Of a stretch of 64,000 bases of DNA, positions 25,557 to 34,052 are shown in pieces. The stretch lies in contig NZ_CP071131.1 in the NCBI RefSeq assembly GCF_017220215.1, positions 682,001-746,000 of the forward strand. The letters are read 5' to 3'. The stretch comes from Caballeronia sp. M1242 (lineage in GTDB: Bacteria; Pseudomonadota; Gammaproteobacteria; Burkholderiales; Burkholderiaceae). A program made the position numbers and the translations under genes. Every line of letters begins with the position of its first letter. The stretch's first letter is position 1. Under the pieces are notes generated by a model. That model searched no databases. It was not told where the DNA came from and saw nothing but the letters and a program-made list of their open reading frames with translations.

Positions 25557-26492
25557 ATGAGCGTTAGAGTGTTCGCCAATCAGGAAGTGCAGGACTTGCT
25601 CACGGCTGCGGCCAACCTCAACAGCGATGGCGGCAATGCGCGCGCCAAGCAGATCACGCACCGCTTGCTGAGTGATTTGTTCAAGGCCATCGACGATCTC
25701 GACATGACGCCCGATGAAATCTGGGCAGGCGTGAACTACTTCAATAAGCTCGGCCAGGACGGCGAGGCGGCGTTGCTTGCTGCGGGGCTCGGACTGGAGA
25801 AGTACCTCGACATTCGAATGGATGCCGCGGACAAGCAAGCCGAAATGGATGGCGGCACGCCGCGCACGATCGAAGGTCCGTTGTATGTCGAGGGCGCGCC
25901 GGTGCGCGATGGTGTATCGAAGATCGATATCGATGCGGACGCGGACGCTGGCCCGCTGGTGATACGCGGAACGGTAAGGGGACTGGACGGCAAGCCCATT
26001 GCCGGGGCGGTGGTCGAATGCTGGCATGCCAATTCCAAGGGCTTTTACTCTCACTTCGACCCGACCGGCGCGCAAAGCGCGTTCAACCTGCGCGGTGCTG
26101 TACGCACGGGCGGGGACGGCACATACGAGTTTCGCACGCTGATGCCGGTCGGTTACGGGTGCCCGCCGCAAGGCTCGACGCAACGCTTGCTGAACGCATT
26201 AGGACGGCACGGCAACCGTCCCGCGCATGTGCACTTCTTCGTGACGGGCGATGGTCTGCGCAAGCTCACGACGCAGATCAACATCGAAGGTGATCCGCTC
26301 ATTTGGGACGACTTCGCTTACGCCACGCGTGAGGACCTTATTCCTCCGGTGGTCGAGAAGACGGGGGGCGCGGCATTGGGGTTGAAAGAGGACGCGTACA
26401 AGGAGATCGAGTTCAACTTCGTGCTGACGCCGCTGGTCGGCGGAAAGGATAATCAGCTCGTGAATCGGCTGAGAGCGACTGCAGAGGCTTGA
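25557..26492 (+). CDS. catA: Catechol 1,2-dioxygenase
   Basis: The 311-residue intradiol dioxygenase has an N-terminal helical linker domain (VQDLLTAAANLNSDGG) used for dimer and lipid contacts, then the catalytic sheet with iron ligands Tyr in PLYVEG and in VGYGCPP, and two His in RPAHVHFFV. It opens catechol to cis,cis-muconate with Fe(III) and O2. An in-frame ATG at 25509 overlaps the catC stop, but GGAG lies 9 bases before the ATG at 25557, where family homology begins. It is the last gene of catBCA. Confidence 0.93.
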   Translation: MSVRVFANQEVQDLLTAAANLNSDGGNARAKQITHRLLSDLFKAIDDLDMTPDEIWAGVNYFNKLGQDGEAALLAAGLGLEKYLDIRMDAADKQAEMDGGTPRTIEGPLYVEGAPVRDGVSKIDIDADADAGPLVIRGTVRGLDGKPIAGAVVECWHANSKGFYSHFDPTGAQSAFNLRGAVRTGGDGTYEFRTLMPVGYGCPPQGSTQRLLNALGRHGNRPAHVHFFVTGDGLRKLTTQINIEGDPLIWDDFAYATREDLIPPVVEKTGGAALGLKEDAYKEIEFNFVLTPLVGGKDNQLVNRLRATAEA

Positions 26493-26509
26493 TGGAGTGC
26501 GGGAAGCCG

Positions 26510-26533
26510 CCGCTCGATTGCGGTTGCGAGCGG
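26510..26533 (+). terminator. Possible terminator hairpin after catA
   Basis: Perfect 7-base arms CCGCTCG/CGAGCGG enclose a 10-base loop 18 bases past the catA stop, and outer arms AAGCCG and CGGCTT flank them. A short T run (GTTT) comes only after the outer arm. The lack of an immediate T-tract keeps this uncertain. Confidence 0.35.
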
Positions 26534-26700
26534 ACTTCGCTTCACGTGCGGCTTGTTTCCGTCCGTTGCGGCACGCATTCATGTTGCATTGCAACGCTAA
26601 CGCCCGATGACGCCCGCCTCCGATTGAAGCATCATACGGCCTGAGACACGCTCGTGCGGCTCGGTGTATCCCGGTTCGCACGCGAGACCAGGAGAGCACG

Positions 26701-28674
26701 ATGGACATGCGGCAACGCGAGCACATCGAGGCAGTCGTCGCGGCGACCACGCGGGCCGAAGCGCAAGTCGTGGCGCGCACGCACGAGAGCATCATCCAGT
26801 CCTCGTGGCGGCGTTGCGTGCATCAGTACGGGCTCGACCCGTCGCGCATGCAGGAGGCGCGCATCCTGCCGCAAACGCGGCTGCGCGAGCATCAGCAACG
26901 CATCGACGGCTTCGCCCGCATCGCGCGTCACGGTCTCGAAACGCTCTACGAGCACGTTGCGGGCATGGGCTACGTCGTGCTGCTGACCGATGCGCTCGGC
27001 GTGACCGTCGATTACATCGGCGATGCGAACACCGACATCGAGCTGCGCCGCGCGGGTCTCTATCTCGGCGCGGAATGGAGCGAAGCCGGCGCGGGCACGT
27101 GCGCGGTCGGCACGGCGCTCACGACCGGCCAGGCGCTTACCGTACATCAGGTCGATCACTTCGACGCCACGCATATCCCGCTGACCTGCACCGCCGCGCC
27201 GCTCTATGATTCACGCGGCGCGCTCGCCGCGATTCTCGACATCTCCGCGCTCACGTCGCCGCAAGCGCGCGACAGTCAGAATCTCGCGCTGCAACTCGTG
27301 CGCATCTACGCAGGACATATCGAGAACGCGAACTTCCTGCGCACGCATCGGCAGGACTGGATCTTGAAGCTCAACGCGTCGCCCGAATTCGTCGACGTCG
27401 CGCCGGAGTACCTGATCGCGCTCGATGCGAGCGGGCGTATCGTCGGACACAATCGCCGCGCGCACGCGATGCTTGCGGCGGAGATCGGCCGGCCCATCGC
27501 GCCCGGGGAAATGGCCGCGTCGCTGATCGGCGTGCCGTTCGACACGCTCTTCGATGCGCGCATCGAAGAATTGGGCCGCTTCGTGTACTCGCGGCCGAGC
27601 GAACTGCGCGCGGTGCCGCTCGCGAAATCGGGCGGGCTGCTGTATTTGAGCGTGATGCCGCCCGCGCCATGCGTCACGCCGGCCCGCAACGCGGCGTCGC
27701 CACGCAGCGTCGAGGTGCCCGCGCCGCTCGCCGCGCTGGGCGGCGGCGATGCCGCGCTCGCGCGTCAGCTGGAACGCGCCGCGAAGCTCGTCGATTCGCC
27801 CATTAACCTGCTGATCAACGGGGAAACCGGCAGCGGCAAGGAGTTTTTCGCGAAGGCGCTGCATCGCGCGAGCGCGCGTCGCGCGGGACCGTTCGTCGCC
27901 GTGAATTGCGCGGCGATTCCCGAGACGCTCATCGAGAGCGAATTGTTCGGGCATCTGCCGAACAGCTTTTCGGGCGCGGGCGCGAAGGGCAAGCGCGGCC
28001 TGATTCAGGAAGCCGACGGCGGCACGCTCTTTCTCGACGAAATCGGCGACATGCCGCGCGAGCTGCAGTCGCGGCTGCTGCGCGTGCTGGCCGAAGGCGA
28101 AGTGCTCGCGATCGGCGCGTCCCGGCCCGTATCGGTCGATGTGCGCGTGATTTCCGCGACGCATCATTCACTCGATGCGCTCATGCAGGACGGACGATTC
28201 CGCGAAGACCTGTACTACCGCCTGAACGGGGCGCGCTTCACGCTTCCGCCGTTGCGCGAGCGAAGCGACCTCGACTGGCTTATCGACAAGTTCCTCGAAG
28301 GCGCCGCCACGCTGTCGAGCGCAGCGCGCGAGCGATTGCATCGGCATGAATGGCCGGGAAATTTGCGCGAGCTCAGCAACGTGCTGCGTTATGCGCGCGC
28401 GGTGTGTTCGAACGGCGTGATCGACATTGATGATCTTCCGGAAGGGTTCGCAAGCGCCTCGGTGCCGGTCGATCCACCGCCGCGTCCCATCGAGGACTTC
28501 GATCCGCACCGTCTGCCGCCGGAAGGCATGTTGCTCATGCAATACCTGCGCGCGGCAAGCTGGAACCTGAGCGCAGTCGCGCGTCAGATCGGCGTGAGCC
28601 GCATGACGCTCTATCGGCGCATGGCGCGTTACGGCATTCGCTCGCCGAATCAGCGCGACGCGAATGGTCACTGA
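26701..28674 (+). CDS. acoR: Sigma-54-dependent activator of acetoin catabolism, AcoR-like
   Basis: The 657-residue protein has an N-terminal GAF-like sensor (residues ~80-200), a PAS-like segment (YLIALDASGRIVGHNRRAHAM), a central AAA+ domain with Walker A GETGSGKE near residue 375 and Walker B GGTLFLDEIGDMP, and a C-terminal Fis helix-turn-helix (NLSAVARQIGVSRMTLYRRM). The loop that touches sigma-54, usually GAFTGA, reads NSFSGA here. AcoR proteins sense acetoin and open a sigma-54 promoter; such a promoter lies just downstream in front of acoXABC. The start at 26701 follows AGGAGAGC. The changed loop is noted but may still work, since Ser for Thr and the final GA are tolerated in some activators. 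Confidence 0.87.
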   Translation: MDMRQREHIEAVVAATTRAEAQVVARTHESIIQSSWRRCVHQYGLDPSRMQEARILPQTRLREHQQRIDGFARIARHGLETLYEHVAGMGYVVLLTDALGVTVDYIGDANTDIELRRAGLYLGAEWSEAGAGTCAVGTALTTGQALTVHQVDHFDATHIPLTCTAAPLYDSRGALAAILDISALTSPQARDSQNLALQLVRIYAGHIENANFLRTHRQDWILKLNASPEFVDVAPEYLIALDASGRIVGHNRRAHAMLAAEIGRPIAPGEMAASLIGVPFDTLFDARIEELGRFVYSRPSELRAVPLAKSGGLLYLSVMPPAPCVTPARNAASPRSVEVPAPLAALGGGDAALARQLERAAKLVDSPINLLINGETGSGKEFFAKALHRASARRAGPFVAVNCAAIPETLIESELFGHLPNSFSGAGAKGKRGLIQEADGGTLFLDEIGDMPRELQSRLLRVLAEGEVLAIGASRPVSVDVRVISATHHSLDALMQDGRFREDLYYRLNGARFTLPPLRERSDLDWLIDKFLEGAATLSSAARERLHRHEWPGNLRELSNVLRYARAVCSNGVIDIDDLPEGFASASVPVDPPPRPIEDFDPHRLPPEGMLLMQYLRAASWNLSAVARQIGVSRMTLYRRMARYGIRSPNQRDANGH

Positions 28675-28677
28675 CCA
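28665..28677. promoter_or_regulatory. Palindrome TGGTCA-C-TGACCA at the acoR stop codon
   Basis: This perfect 6-base-arm palindrome overlaps the acoR stop codon and lies about 120 bases upstream of the sigma-54 promoter. With the palindrome at 28715 it is a candidate enhancer site for AcoR. Confidence 0.4.
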
Positions 28678-28714
28678 CTGATACGCCTGTACTCCCGCCG
28701 ATACACCTGCCGCT

Positions 28715-28728
28715 GTGACACCTGTCAC
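28715..28728. promoter_or_regulatory. Palindrome GTGACA-CC-TGTCAC upstream of the aco promoter
   Basis: A perfect 14-base palindrome about 65 bases upstream of the -24 element. Its position and the TGTCAC-type half sites suit an upstream activator site for the AcoR-type protein. Confidence 0.6.
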
Positions 28729-28791
28729 GGCGGCGCTTGTTATATCGCACCGAAACGCTGCTTTTCTACGGGAAATCCCGCGTTTTTTCGA

Positions 28792-28808
28792 TTGGCATAG
28801 GCTTTGCC
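28792..28808 (+). promoter_or_regulatory. Sigma-54 (-24/-12) promoter of acoXABC
   Basis: TTGGCATAGGCTTTGCC matches the -24 GG and -12 GC pairs with exactly 10 bases between them, the required spacing. It lies 37 bases before the acoX ATG, right after a sigma-54 activator gene. Confidence 0.8.
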
Positions 28809-28844
28809 TTTATCCGCCGCACACAAGAACGACGGAGACAAGGC

Positions 28845-29885
28845 ATGTCACAGCCGCTCGTCGGCATCATTGCCAATCCTGTTTCGGCGCGCGATATCCG
28901 GCGCGTGATCGCCAATGCAAACAGCCTGCAACTCGCGGACCGCGTGAATATCGTGTTGCGGCTGCTTTCGTCGCTGGCGTCGTGCGGCGTCGCGCGCGTA
29001 TTGATGATGCCGGACCGCGAAGGCCTGAAAGTCATGCTCGAACGCCATCTCGCGCGCAAGCACGGCCCGGACGCATCGCTCGCTCAAGTCGATTTCCTCG
29101 ACATGCCCGTGACCGCGCGCGTCGACGACACGTTTCGCGCCGCACGCATGATGCGCGATGCAGGCGTCGATGCGCTCATCGTGCTCGGCGGCGACGGCAC
29201 GCATCGGGCGGTGGTGCGCGAGTGCGGGCAAGTGCCGATCGCGGGCCTTTCGACGGGCACGAACAACGCATACCCGGAAATGCGCGAGCCGACCATATCG
29301 GGACTTGCGACAGGACTTTATGCAAGCCGCCGCGTGCCGCCCGCCGAAGCGCTCGCGTGGAACAAGCGGCTCGACATCGAGATACGCGATGCGAACGGCA
29401 ACGCGCGCCGCGACATCGCGCTCGTCGATGCCGTCATCTCGCACGAGCAGTTTATCGGCGCGCGGGCGCTCTGGAAGATCGACACGCTCGCCGCCGTCTA
29501 CGTCTCTTTCGCCGATCCCCAAGCCATCGGCATGTCCGCGATCGCGGGTCTGCTCGAACCGCTCGGGCGTCACGAAGCGGGCGGCGTCGCCATTGAACTC
29601 GCCGCGCCGGGGCAAGGCGAATTCGTGCTGCACGCGCCGATCGCGCCGGGGCTCATCGAGCCGGTGCCGATCGCGAACTGGACGCGCCTCGCCAATGGCG
29701 TGCCGCATCGCGTGAAGCAGCGTTCGGGCATCGTCGCGCTCGATGGCGAACGCGAGCTCGCCTTCGGCCCCGGCGATGAAGTCACGATCACGCTTACGGA
29801 AAACGCGTTTCGCAGTATCGACGTGGCCGCGTGCATGCGTTACGCGGCTGCGTCCGGGCTGATGCGTCAGCTCGAGCTTCGCTAA
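28845..29885 (+). CDS. acoX: AcoX, ATP-NAD kinase-like protein of the acetoin operon
   Basis: The 346-residue protein begins MSQPLVGIIANPVSARDIRR and carries VDALIVLGGDGTHRAV, the glycine-rich GGDGT motif of the ATP-NAD kinase family, followed by GLSTGTNNAYPE. AcoX is encoded in many acetoin operons of beta-proteobacteria, but its role is not known; growth on acetoin in some species does not need it. It is the first gene of the operon under the sigma-54 promoter, with GGAG 8 bases before the ATG at 28845. Kinase activity on NAD is possible but not established. Confidence 0.87.
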   Translation: MSQPLVGIIANPVSARDIRRVIANANSLQLADRVNIVLRLLSSLASCGVARVLMMPDREGLKVMLERHLARKHGPDASLAQVDFLDMPVTARVDDTFRAARMMRDAGVDALIVLGGDGTHRAVVRECGQVPIAGLSTGTNNAYPEMREPTISGLATGLYASRRVPPAEALAWNKRLDIEIRDANGNARRDIALVDAVISHEQFIGARALWKIDTLAAVYVSFADPQAIGMSAIAGLLEPLGRHEAGGVAIELAAPGQGEFVLHAPIAPGLIEPVPIANWTRLANGVPHRVKQRSGIVALDGERELAFGPGDEVTITLTENAFRSIDVAACMRYAAASGLMRQLELR

Positions 29886-29903
29886 CTCAACCGGGAGACA
29901 ACC

Positions 29904-30902
29904 ATGACAGCGTCGCGACAGCATGCGGGCGGCTTGCCGCTCTCGAAGGAAGAACTGTTGAGCGCGTATCGCAAGATGCGCACGATCCGCGATTTCGAGG
30001 AACGTCTGCACGTCGATTTCGGACGCGGCGACATTCCCGGCTTCGTGCATCTTTACGCGGGCGAAGAAGCGGCGGGCGTCGGCATCATGATTCATCTGAA
30101 CGACGGCGACCGCATCGCGAGCACGCATCGCGGACACGGGCACTGCATCGCGAAGGGCGTCGATCCTGTCGCGATGATGAAAGAGATCTACGGCAAGAAA
30201 GGCGGCTCGTGCAACGGCAAGGGCGGCTCGATGCATATCGCCGATCTGTCGAAGGGAATGATGGGCGCGAACGGCATTCTCGGCGCGGGCGCGCCTTTGA
30301 TTTGCGGCGCGGCGCTCGCGGCGAAGTTTCGCGGCAAGGGCGAAGTGGGCATCACGTTCGCGGGCGATGGCGCGTCGAATCAGGGCACGTTCCTCGAAAG
30401 CCTGAACCTCGCGGCAGTGTGGAATCTGCCGGTCATCTTCGTGATCGAGAACAACGGCTACGCCGAATCGACGGCGCGCGACTATGGCACCGCTGTCGAC
30501 AGCTACGTGGATCGCGCGGCGGGCTTCGGCATTCCGGGCGTGACCGTCGACGGCACCGATTTCTTCGCGGTCTACGAGGCGGCGGGAGAAGTCATCAAGC
30601 GTGCGCGTGAAGGCGGCGGACCGGCGCTGCTCGAATGCAAGATGATCCGCTTCTACGGCCACTTCGAAGGCGATGCGCAGACGTATCGCGCGCCGGGCGA
30701 ACTGGACGATATCCGCTCCAACAAGGATTGCCTGAAGAAGTTCGCGGCCGCCGTCACGCAAGCCGACGCGATCTCGCCCGGAGAACTCGACGCGATCGAC
30801 CGCGAAGTCGCCGCGCTGATCGACCGCGCGGTGCAGGAAGCGAAAGACGCGCCGTTGCCGACAGCCGCCGATCTGCTCACCGATGTGTACGTCAAATATT
30901 GA
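29904..30902 (+). CDS. acoA: Acetoin dehydrogenase, E1 alpha subunit (TPP-dependent)
   Basis: The 332-residue protein is an E1 alpha subunit: YRKMRTIRDFEERLH at the start, STHRGHGHCIAKG, the PDH-type KGGSMHIAD loop and the thiamine diphosphate motif GDGASNQGTFLESLN ending in NN. With AcoB it forms the heterotetramer that decarboxylates and cleaves acetoin, passing the acetyl group to lipoyl-AcoC and releasing acetaldehyde. The gene is 18 bases after acoX and 18 before acoB. Pyruvate-type E1 enzymes look similar; the acoX and acoC neighbours decide for acetoin. Confidence 0.92.
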   Translation: MTASRQHAGGLPLSKEELLSAYRKMRTIRDFEERLHVDFGRGDIPGFVHLYAGEEAAGVGIMIHLNDGDRIASTHRGHGHCIAKGVDPVAMMKEIYGKKGGSCNGKGGSMHIADLSKGMMGANGILGAGAPLICGAALAAKFRGKGEVGITFAGDGASNQGTFLESLNLAAVWNLPVIFVIENNGYAESTARDYGTAVDSYVDRAAGFGIPGVTVDGTDFFAVYEAAGEVIKRAREGGGPALLECKMIRFYGHFEGDAQTYRAPGELDDIRSNKDCLKKFAAAVTQADAISPGELDAIDREVAALIDRAVQEAKDAPLPTAADLLTDVYVKY

Positions 30903-30920
30903 AACGAGGAGACAACCATC

Positions 30921-31937
30921 ATGGCCCGCAAACTGAGCATGAAGATGGCGATCAACGAAGCCATCGATCAGGAAATGACGCGCGATCCGAGCGTGATCGT
31001 GCTGGGTGAGGACATCGTCGGCGGCGCAGGCGCGGACGGCGAGAAAGACGCATGGGGCGGCGTGCTCGGCGTGACGAAGGGACTCTACGCGAAACACGGC
31101 GACAGATTGCTCGACACGCCGCTGTCGGAAAGCGCATATGTAGGCGCGGCGATCGGCGCTGCGGCGTGCGGCATGCGACCGGTCGCGGAACTGATGTTCA
31201 TCGACTTCATGGGCGTGTGCTTCGACCAGATCTTTAATCAGGCCGCGAAGTTTCGTTATATGTTCGGCGGCAAGGCCGAAACGCCCGTCGTGATTCGCGC
31301 GATGGTCGGCGCGGGCTTTCGCGCGGCGGCTCAGCACAGCCAGATGCTGACGTCGCTGTTCACGCATATTCCGGGGCTGAAAGTGGTCTGCCCTTCGACG
31401 CCTTATGACACGAAGGGACTGCTGATTCAGGCCATTCGCGACAACGATCCCGTGATCTTCTGCGAGCACAAGAATCTGTACGGCTTCGAAGGCGAAGTGC
31501 CCGAGAACTCGTATGCGATTCCGTTCGGCGAGGCGAACATCGTGCGCGACGGCAAGGACGTGTCGATCGTCACGTATGGATTGATGGTGCATCGCGCGCT
31601 GGAAGCGGCATCGACGCTCGCGAAGGAAGGCATCGAAGCGGAGATCGTCGATCTGCGGACGCTGTCGCCGCTCGATATGGACACCGTGTTGGAAACCGTC
31701 GAGAACACGGGACGGCTCGTCGTCGTCGATGAAGCGAATCCGCGCTGCAACATCGCAACCGACGTTTCCGCGCAGGTCGCGCAACAGGCGTTCGGCGCGC
31801 TGAAGGCCGGTATCCAGATGGTCAGCGCGCCGCATACGCCGGTGCCGTTCTCGCCGGCGCTCGAAGACTTGTACATTCCGAGCGCCGCGCAGATCGCCGA
31901 GGCCGCGCGAAAAACCATGCAGGGAGGAAAGCACTAA
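30921..31937 (+). CDS. acoB: Acetoin dehydrogenase, E1 beta subunit
   Basis: The 338-residue E1 beta subunit starts MARKLSMKMAINEAIDQEM and has the typical VLGEDIVGGAGADGEKDAWGG, DTPLSESAYVGAAIGAA and ALEAASTLAKEGIEAEIVDLRTLSPLDMDT stretches of transketolase-like C-domains. It pairs with AcoA. Its stop overlaps the acoC start by one base (TAATG), so the two are translationally coupled. Confidence 0.92.
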   Translation: MARKLSMKMAINEAIDQEMTRDPSVIVLGEDIVGGAGADGEKDAWGGVLGVTKGLYAKHGDRLLDTPLSESAYVGAAIGAAACGMRPVAELMFIDFMGVCFDQIFNQAAKFRYMFGGKAETPVVIRAMVGAGFRAAAQHSQMLTSLFTHIPGLKVVCPSTPYDTKGLLIQAIRDNDPVIFCEHKNLYGFEGEVPENSYAIPFGEANIVRDGKDVSIVTYGLMVHRALEAASTLAKEGIEAEIVDLRTLSPLDMDTVLETVENTGRLVVVDEANPRCNIATDVSAQVAQQAFGALKAGIQMVSAPHTPVPFSPALEDLYIPSAAQIAEAARKTMQGGKH

Positions 31938-33061
31938 TGTCCGCAATCACACCGATCGTAATGCCCAAATGGGGCTTGTCGATGAGGGAAGGCACCATCA
32001 ACGAATGGCTCGTGGAGGAAGGCACGGAGATCACCGTCGGCATGCCGATTCTCGATGTCGAAACCGACAAGATCGCCAATGCCGTCGAAGCGCCCGATGC
32101 CGGCCTACTGCGACGCAAGGTGGCGCAACCCGGCGAGACGCTGCCCGTAAAGGCGCTGCTCGGCGTGCTCGCGCCGTCCGACGTGAGCGACGCCGATATC
32201 GATGCATACGTGTCCTCTTATGTGACGCCCGCCGAGGACGAGGAAGAAGGCGAGGAAGCAGCGGCGTATCACTTCGTCGATGTGGATGGCATCCGCGTGC
32301 GCTACGCATCGCGCGGCGGCGATGACGCGAGCCGCGCTGCCGTGCTCTTCATTCACGGCTTCGGCGGGGACCTCGACAACTGGCTGTTCAATCTCGACGC
32401 GCTCGCGGAGAAACATCGCGTCTTCGCGCTGGATTTGCCGGGGCATGGGCAATCGACGACGAAGGTGCCGGGCGCGTCGCTCGCGGAACTCGCGGGCTTC
32501 GTCGGCAAGTTCATGGACGCGGTGGGCCTCGAACGCGCGCATCTCGTCGGACACTCGATGGGCGGGGGCATCGCGGCGCAGATGGCCGTGGATCAGCCGA
32601 AGCGCGTGCAATCAGTCGCGCTGATTTCGCCTGCCGGATTCGGCGAGGAAGTAAACAACGCGTACACCGAGGGCTTCGTCACGGCCGAATCGCGTCGCGA
32701 GCTGAAGCCTGTCGTCGAACTGCTGTTCGCGAACCCTGAGCTGGTGAGCCGCCAGATGCTCGACGATCTGCTGAGGTACAAGCGGCTCGACGGCGTGAGC
32801 GACGCGCTGAGATCGCTCAACGGCGGATTGTTCGCGGGCGGCAGGCAGAGCGCACAGCCGGGCGCGAAGCTCGCCGCGACGGAGAAGCCGGTGCTCGTGA
32901 TTTGGGGTGCGAAGGACCAGATCATTCCCGCCGCGCACGCAAAGCACGCACCGGAAGGCGCGACCGTGCGCGTCTTCGAAGACGCCGGGCACATGAGTCA
33001 GATGGAGAAAGCAAACGAGGTGAACGCGCTGTTGAAGGCGCATGTCGAGAAGGGCGGTTGA
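31937..33061 (+). CDS. acoC: Acetoin dehydrogenase E2: lipoyl domain fused to an alpha/beta hydrolase
   Basis: The 374-residue protein has one lipoyl domain (residues 1-80) with the lipoylated Lys in ETDKIANAV, then an acidic linker, then an alpha/beta-hydrolase domain with nucleophile Ser in GHSMGGG, an Asp in WGAKDQIIP and a His in DAGHMSQME. This layout and length match AcoC of Ralstonia and its relatives, where the hydrolase-like domain replaces the usual E2 acyltransferase core. It takes the acetyl group from E1 to CoA. No dihydrolipoamide dehydrogenase (E3, AcoL) gene follows, so E3 must come from elsewhere. Confidence 0.9.
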   Translation: MSAITPIVMPKWGLSMREGTINEWLVEEGTEITVGMPILDVETDKIANAVEAPDAGLLRRKVAQPGETLPVKALLGVLAPSDVSDADIDAYVSSYVTPAEDEEEGEEAAAYHFVDVDGIRVRYASRGGDDASRAAVLFIHGFGGDLDNWLFNLDALAEKHRVFALDLPGHGQSTTKVPGASLAELAGFVGKFMDAVGLERAHLVGHSMGGGIAAQMAVDQPKRVQSVALISPAGFGEEVNNAYTEGFVTAESRRELKPVVELLFANPELVSRQMLDDLLRYKRLDGVSDALRSLNGGLFAGGRQSAQPGAKLAATEKPVLVIWGAKDQIIPAAHAKHAPEGATVRVFEDAGHMSQMEKANEVNALLKAHVEKGG

Positions 33062-33079
33062 CGTTCGTGCGACGTGCCG

Positions 33080-33117
33080 GCGCCCCGCTGAAAACGCCGT
33101 CAGCGGGGCGCGTTTGC
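33080..33117. terminator. Bidirectional terminator between acoC and the cupin gene
   Basis: Perfect 12-base arms GCGCCCCGCTGA/TCAGCGGGGCGC enclose an 8-base loop at 33080-33111, followed by GTTTGC. It lies 19 bases after the acoC stop and just past the end of the convergent cupin gene, so it may serve both. Confidence 0.75.
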
Positions 33118-33521
33118 TACTTCACCGGCGTCAGGATCGGCGCGCCCTTGTTCTTGAGCAAAAACACGACGAACTTTGCCGGCTGCGTCGCGCTGGCATT
33201 GCGTCCGACGGTGTGGATGTCGTCGGGGCCTTCGTGGAAGGTATCGCCAGGCTTGAGCGTCACTTCCTTGCCGCCCTTGACGCCCATGACGATGGTTCCC
33301 TCGAGCACATACACGAAGGCGTGAGCGTCATGACGATGCACGGGATCCACTGCGCCGGGCGGATAGTCGACGACGATCATCTGAAGTTCCTTGCCCGGAT
33401 AATCCGGCAACGGCTCAGAGCGAAGTGGCGTCACACTCGCCTCTGGCGCGGCCATGACGGGCGGCGCGATCACCGAGCCGATACTCATTATTGATGCAGC
33501 GACGCAAAGCATTCTCTTCAT
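33117..33521 (-). CDS. Exported cupin-domain protein
   Basis: The 134-residue protein has a signal peptide (IMSIGSVIAPPVMA) and one conserved cupin barrel: VDPVHRHDAHAFVYVLEGTIVMG gives the first metal-binding motif (two His, then Glu) and LKPGDTFHEGPDDIHTVGRN the second (His). Single-domain cupins of this type bind a divalent metal, but their reaction varies. Its neighbours are an AhpD-like and an NmrA-like gene in the same orientation, all opposite a MocR regulator, which suggests an oxidative-stress or small-molecule detoxification unit. The substrate is unknown. Confidence 0.82.
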   Translation of the reverse strand: MKRMLCVAASIMSIGSVIAPPVMAAPEASVTPLRSEPLPDYPGKELQMIVVDYPPGAVDPVHRHDAHAFVYVLEGTIVMGVKGGKEVTLKPGDTFHEGPDDIHTVGRNASATQPAKFVVFLLKNKGAPILTPVK

Positions 33522-33525
33522 GACA

Positions 33526-34005
33526 TCACTCCAGGCCGGCCTTGTCGAGTCCGAATGCCTTGTCCGACGAACCGGGCGCCGTGCGGAACGCGACGTTGAG
33601 TCGGTTCCAGCTATTGATGATTCCCACGAGGAACGTCAGGTCGGAGAGCTCCTTATCGGAGTACTGGGCGCGCACGCTGTCGTAGATGTCGTCCGGCACG
33701 CCGTCAGAAGGAATGTTCGTCAGCACCTCGGCCCATGCGAGCGCGGCCCGCTCGCGCGGCGAGAACAGCGTCGACTCGCGCCAGATCGCCACGTGATGCA
33801 GGCGCAGTTCGCGCTCGCCATGAATCTTCGCCATCTTCACATGCATGTCGACGCAGAAGGCGCAGCCATTCAGCTGCGACGCCCGAATCTCGACGAGCTC
33901 GCGGATATGCGTTTCGATTGTGGATTCCTGAAGCAGCGCGCCAAGCTGGATGAGCTTCTTCGAAAGTTCGGGCGATTGCTGAAAGTAATCGATGCGTTGC
34001 GTCAT
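33526..34005 (-). CDS. AhpD-like / carboxymuconolactone decarboxylase family protein
   Basis: The 159-residue protein carries the AhpD-family motif, with EIRASQLNGCAFCVDMHVKM holding the Cys-x2-Cys and a downstream His of the proton relay. These alkylhydroperoxidase-like proteins reduce peroxides or act as decarboxylases. The intact CxxC-x3-H (CAFCVDMH) favours peroxidase-like chemistry. It sits 4 bases before the cupin gene and 47 after the NmrA-like gene. The cat genes lie 7 kb away, so a muconolactone role is not supported by context. Confidence 0.85.
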   Translation of the reverse strand: MTQRIDYFQQSPELSKKLIQLGALLQESTIETHIRELVEIRASQLNGCAFCVDMHVKMAKIHGERELRLHHVAIWRESTLFSPRERAALAWAEVLTNIPSDGVPDDIYDSVRAQYSDKELSDLTFLVGIINSWNRLNVAFRTAPGSSDKAFGLDKAGLE

Positions 34006-34052
34006 GACGTACTCCTAAGTGATGATGTGTCGTGAAAGTTATGTGCTGACAA

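Noticed and set aside
24070..26492. catBCA as part of a benzoate or anthranilate cluster
   Set aside because: No benzoate or anthranilate dioxygenase genes are present; the upstream genes match the auxin pathway, which also ends at catechol.
28848..31946. A very long minus-strand open frame (over 1000 codons) opposite acoX, acoA and acoB
   Set aside because: It is the antisense of strongly conserved genes. In GC-rich DNA with G/C third positions such frames stay open by chance; its product is rich in Arg, His and Asp and matches no family.
33526..34005. Role of the AhpD-like protein as carboxymuconolactone decarboxylase of the protocatechuate pathway
   Set aside because: The CxxC-x3-H motif and the cupin/NmrA neighbours fit an AhpD-like peroxidase better; no protocatechuate genes are nearby.
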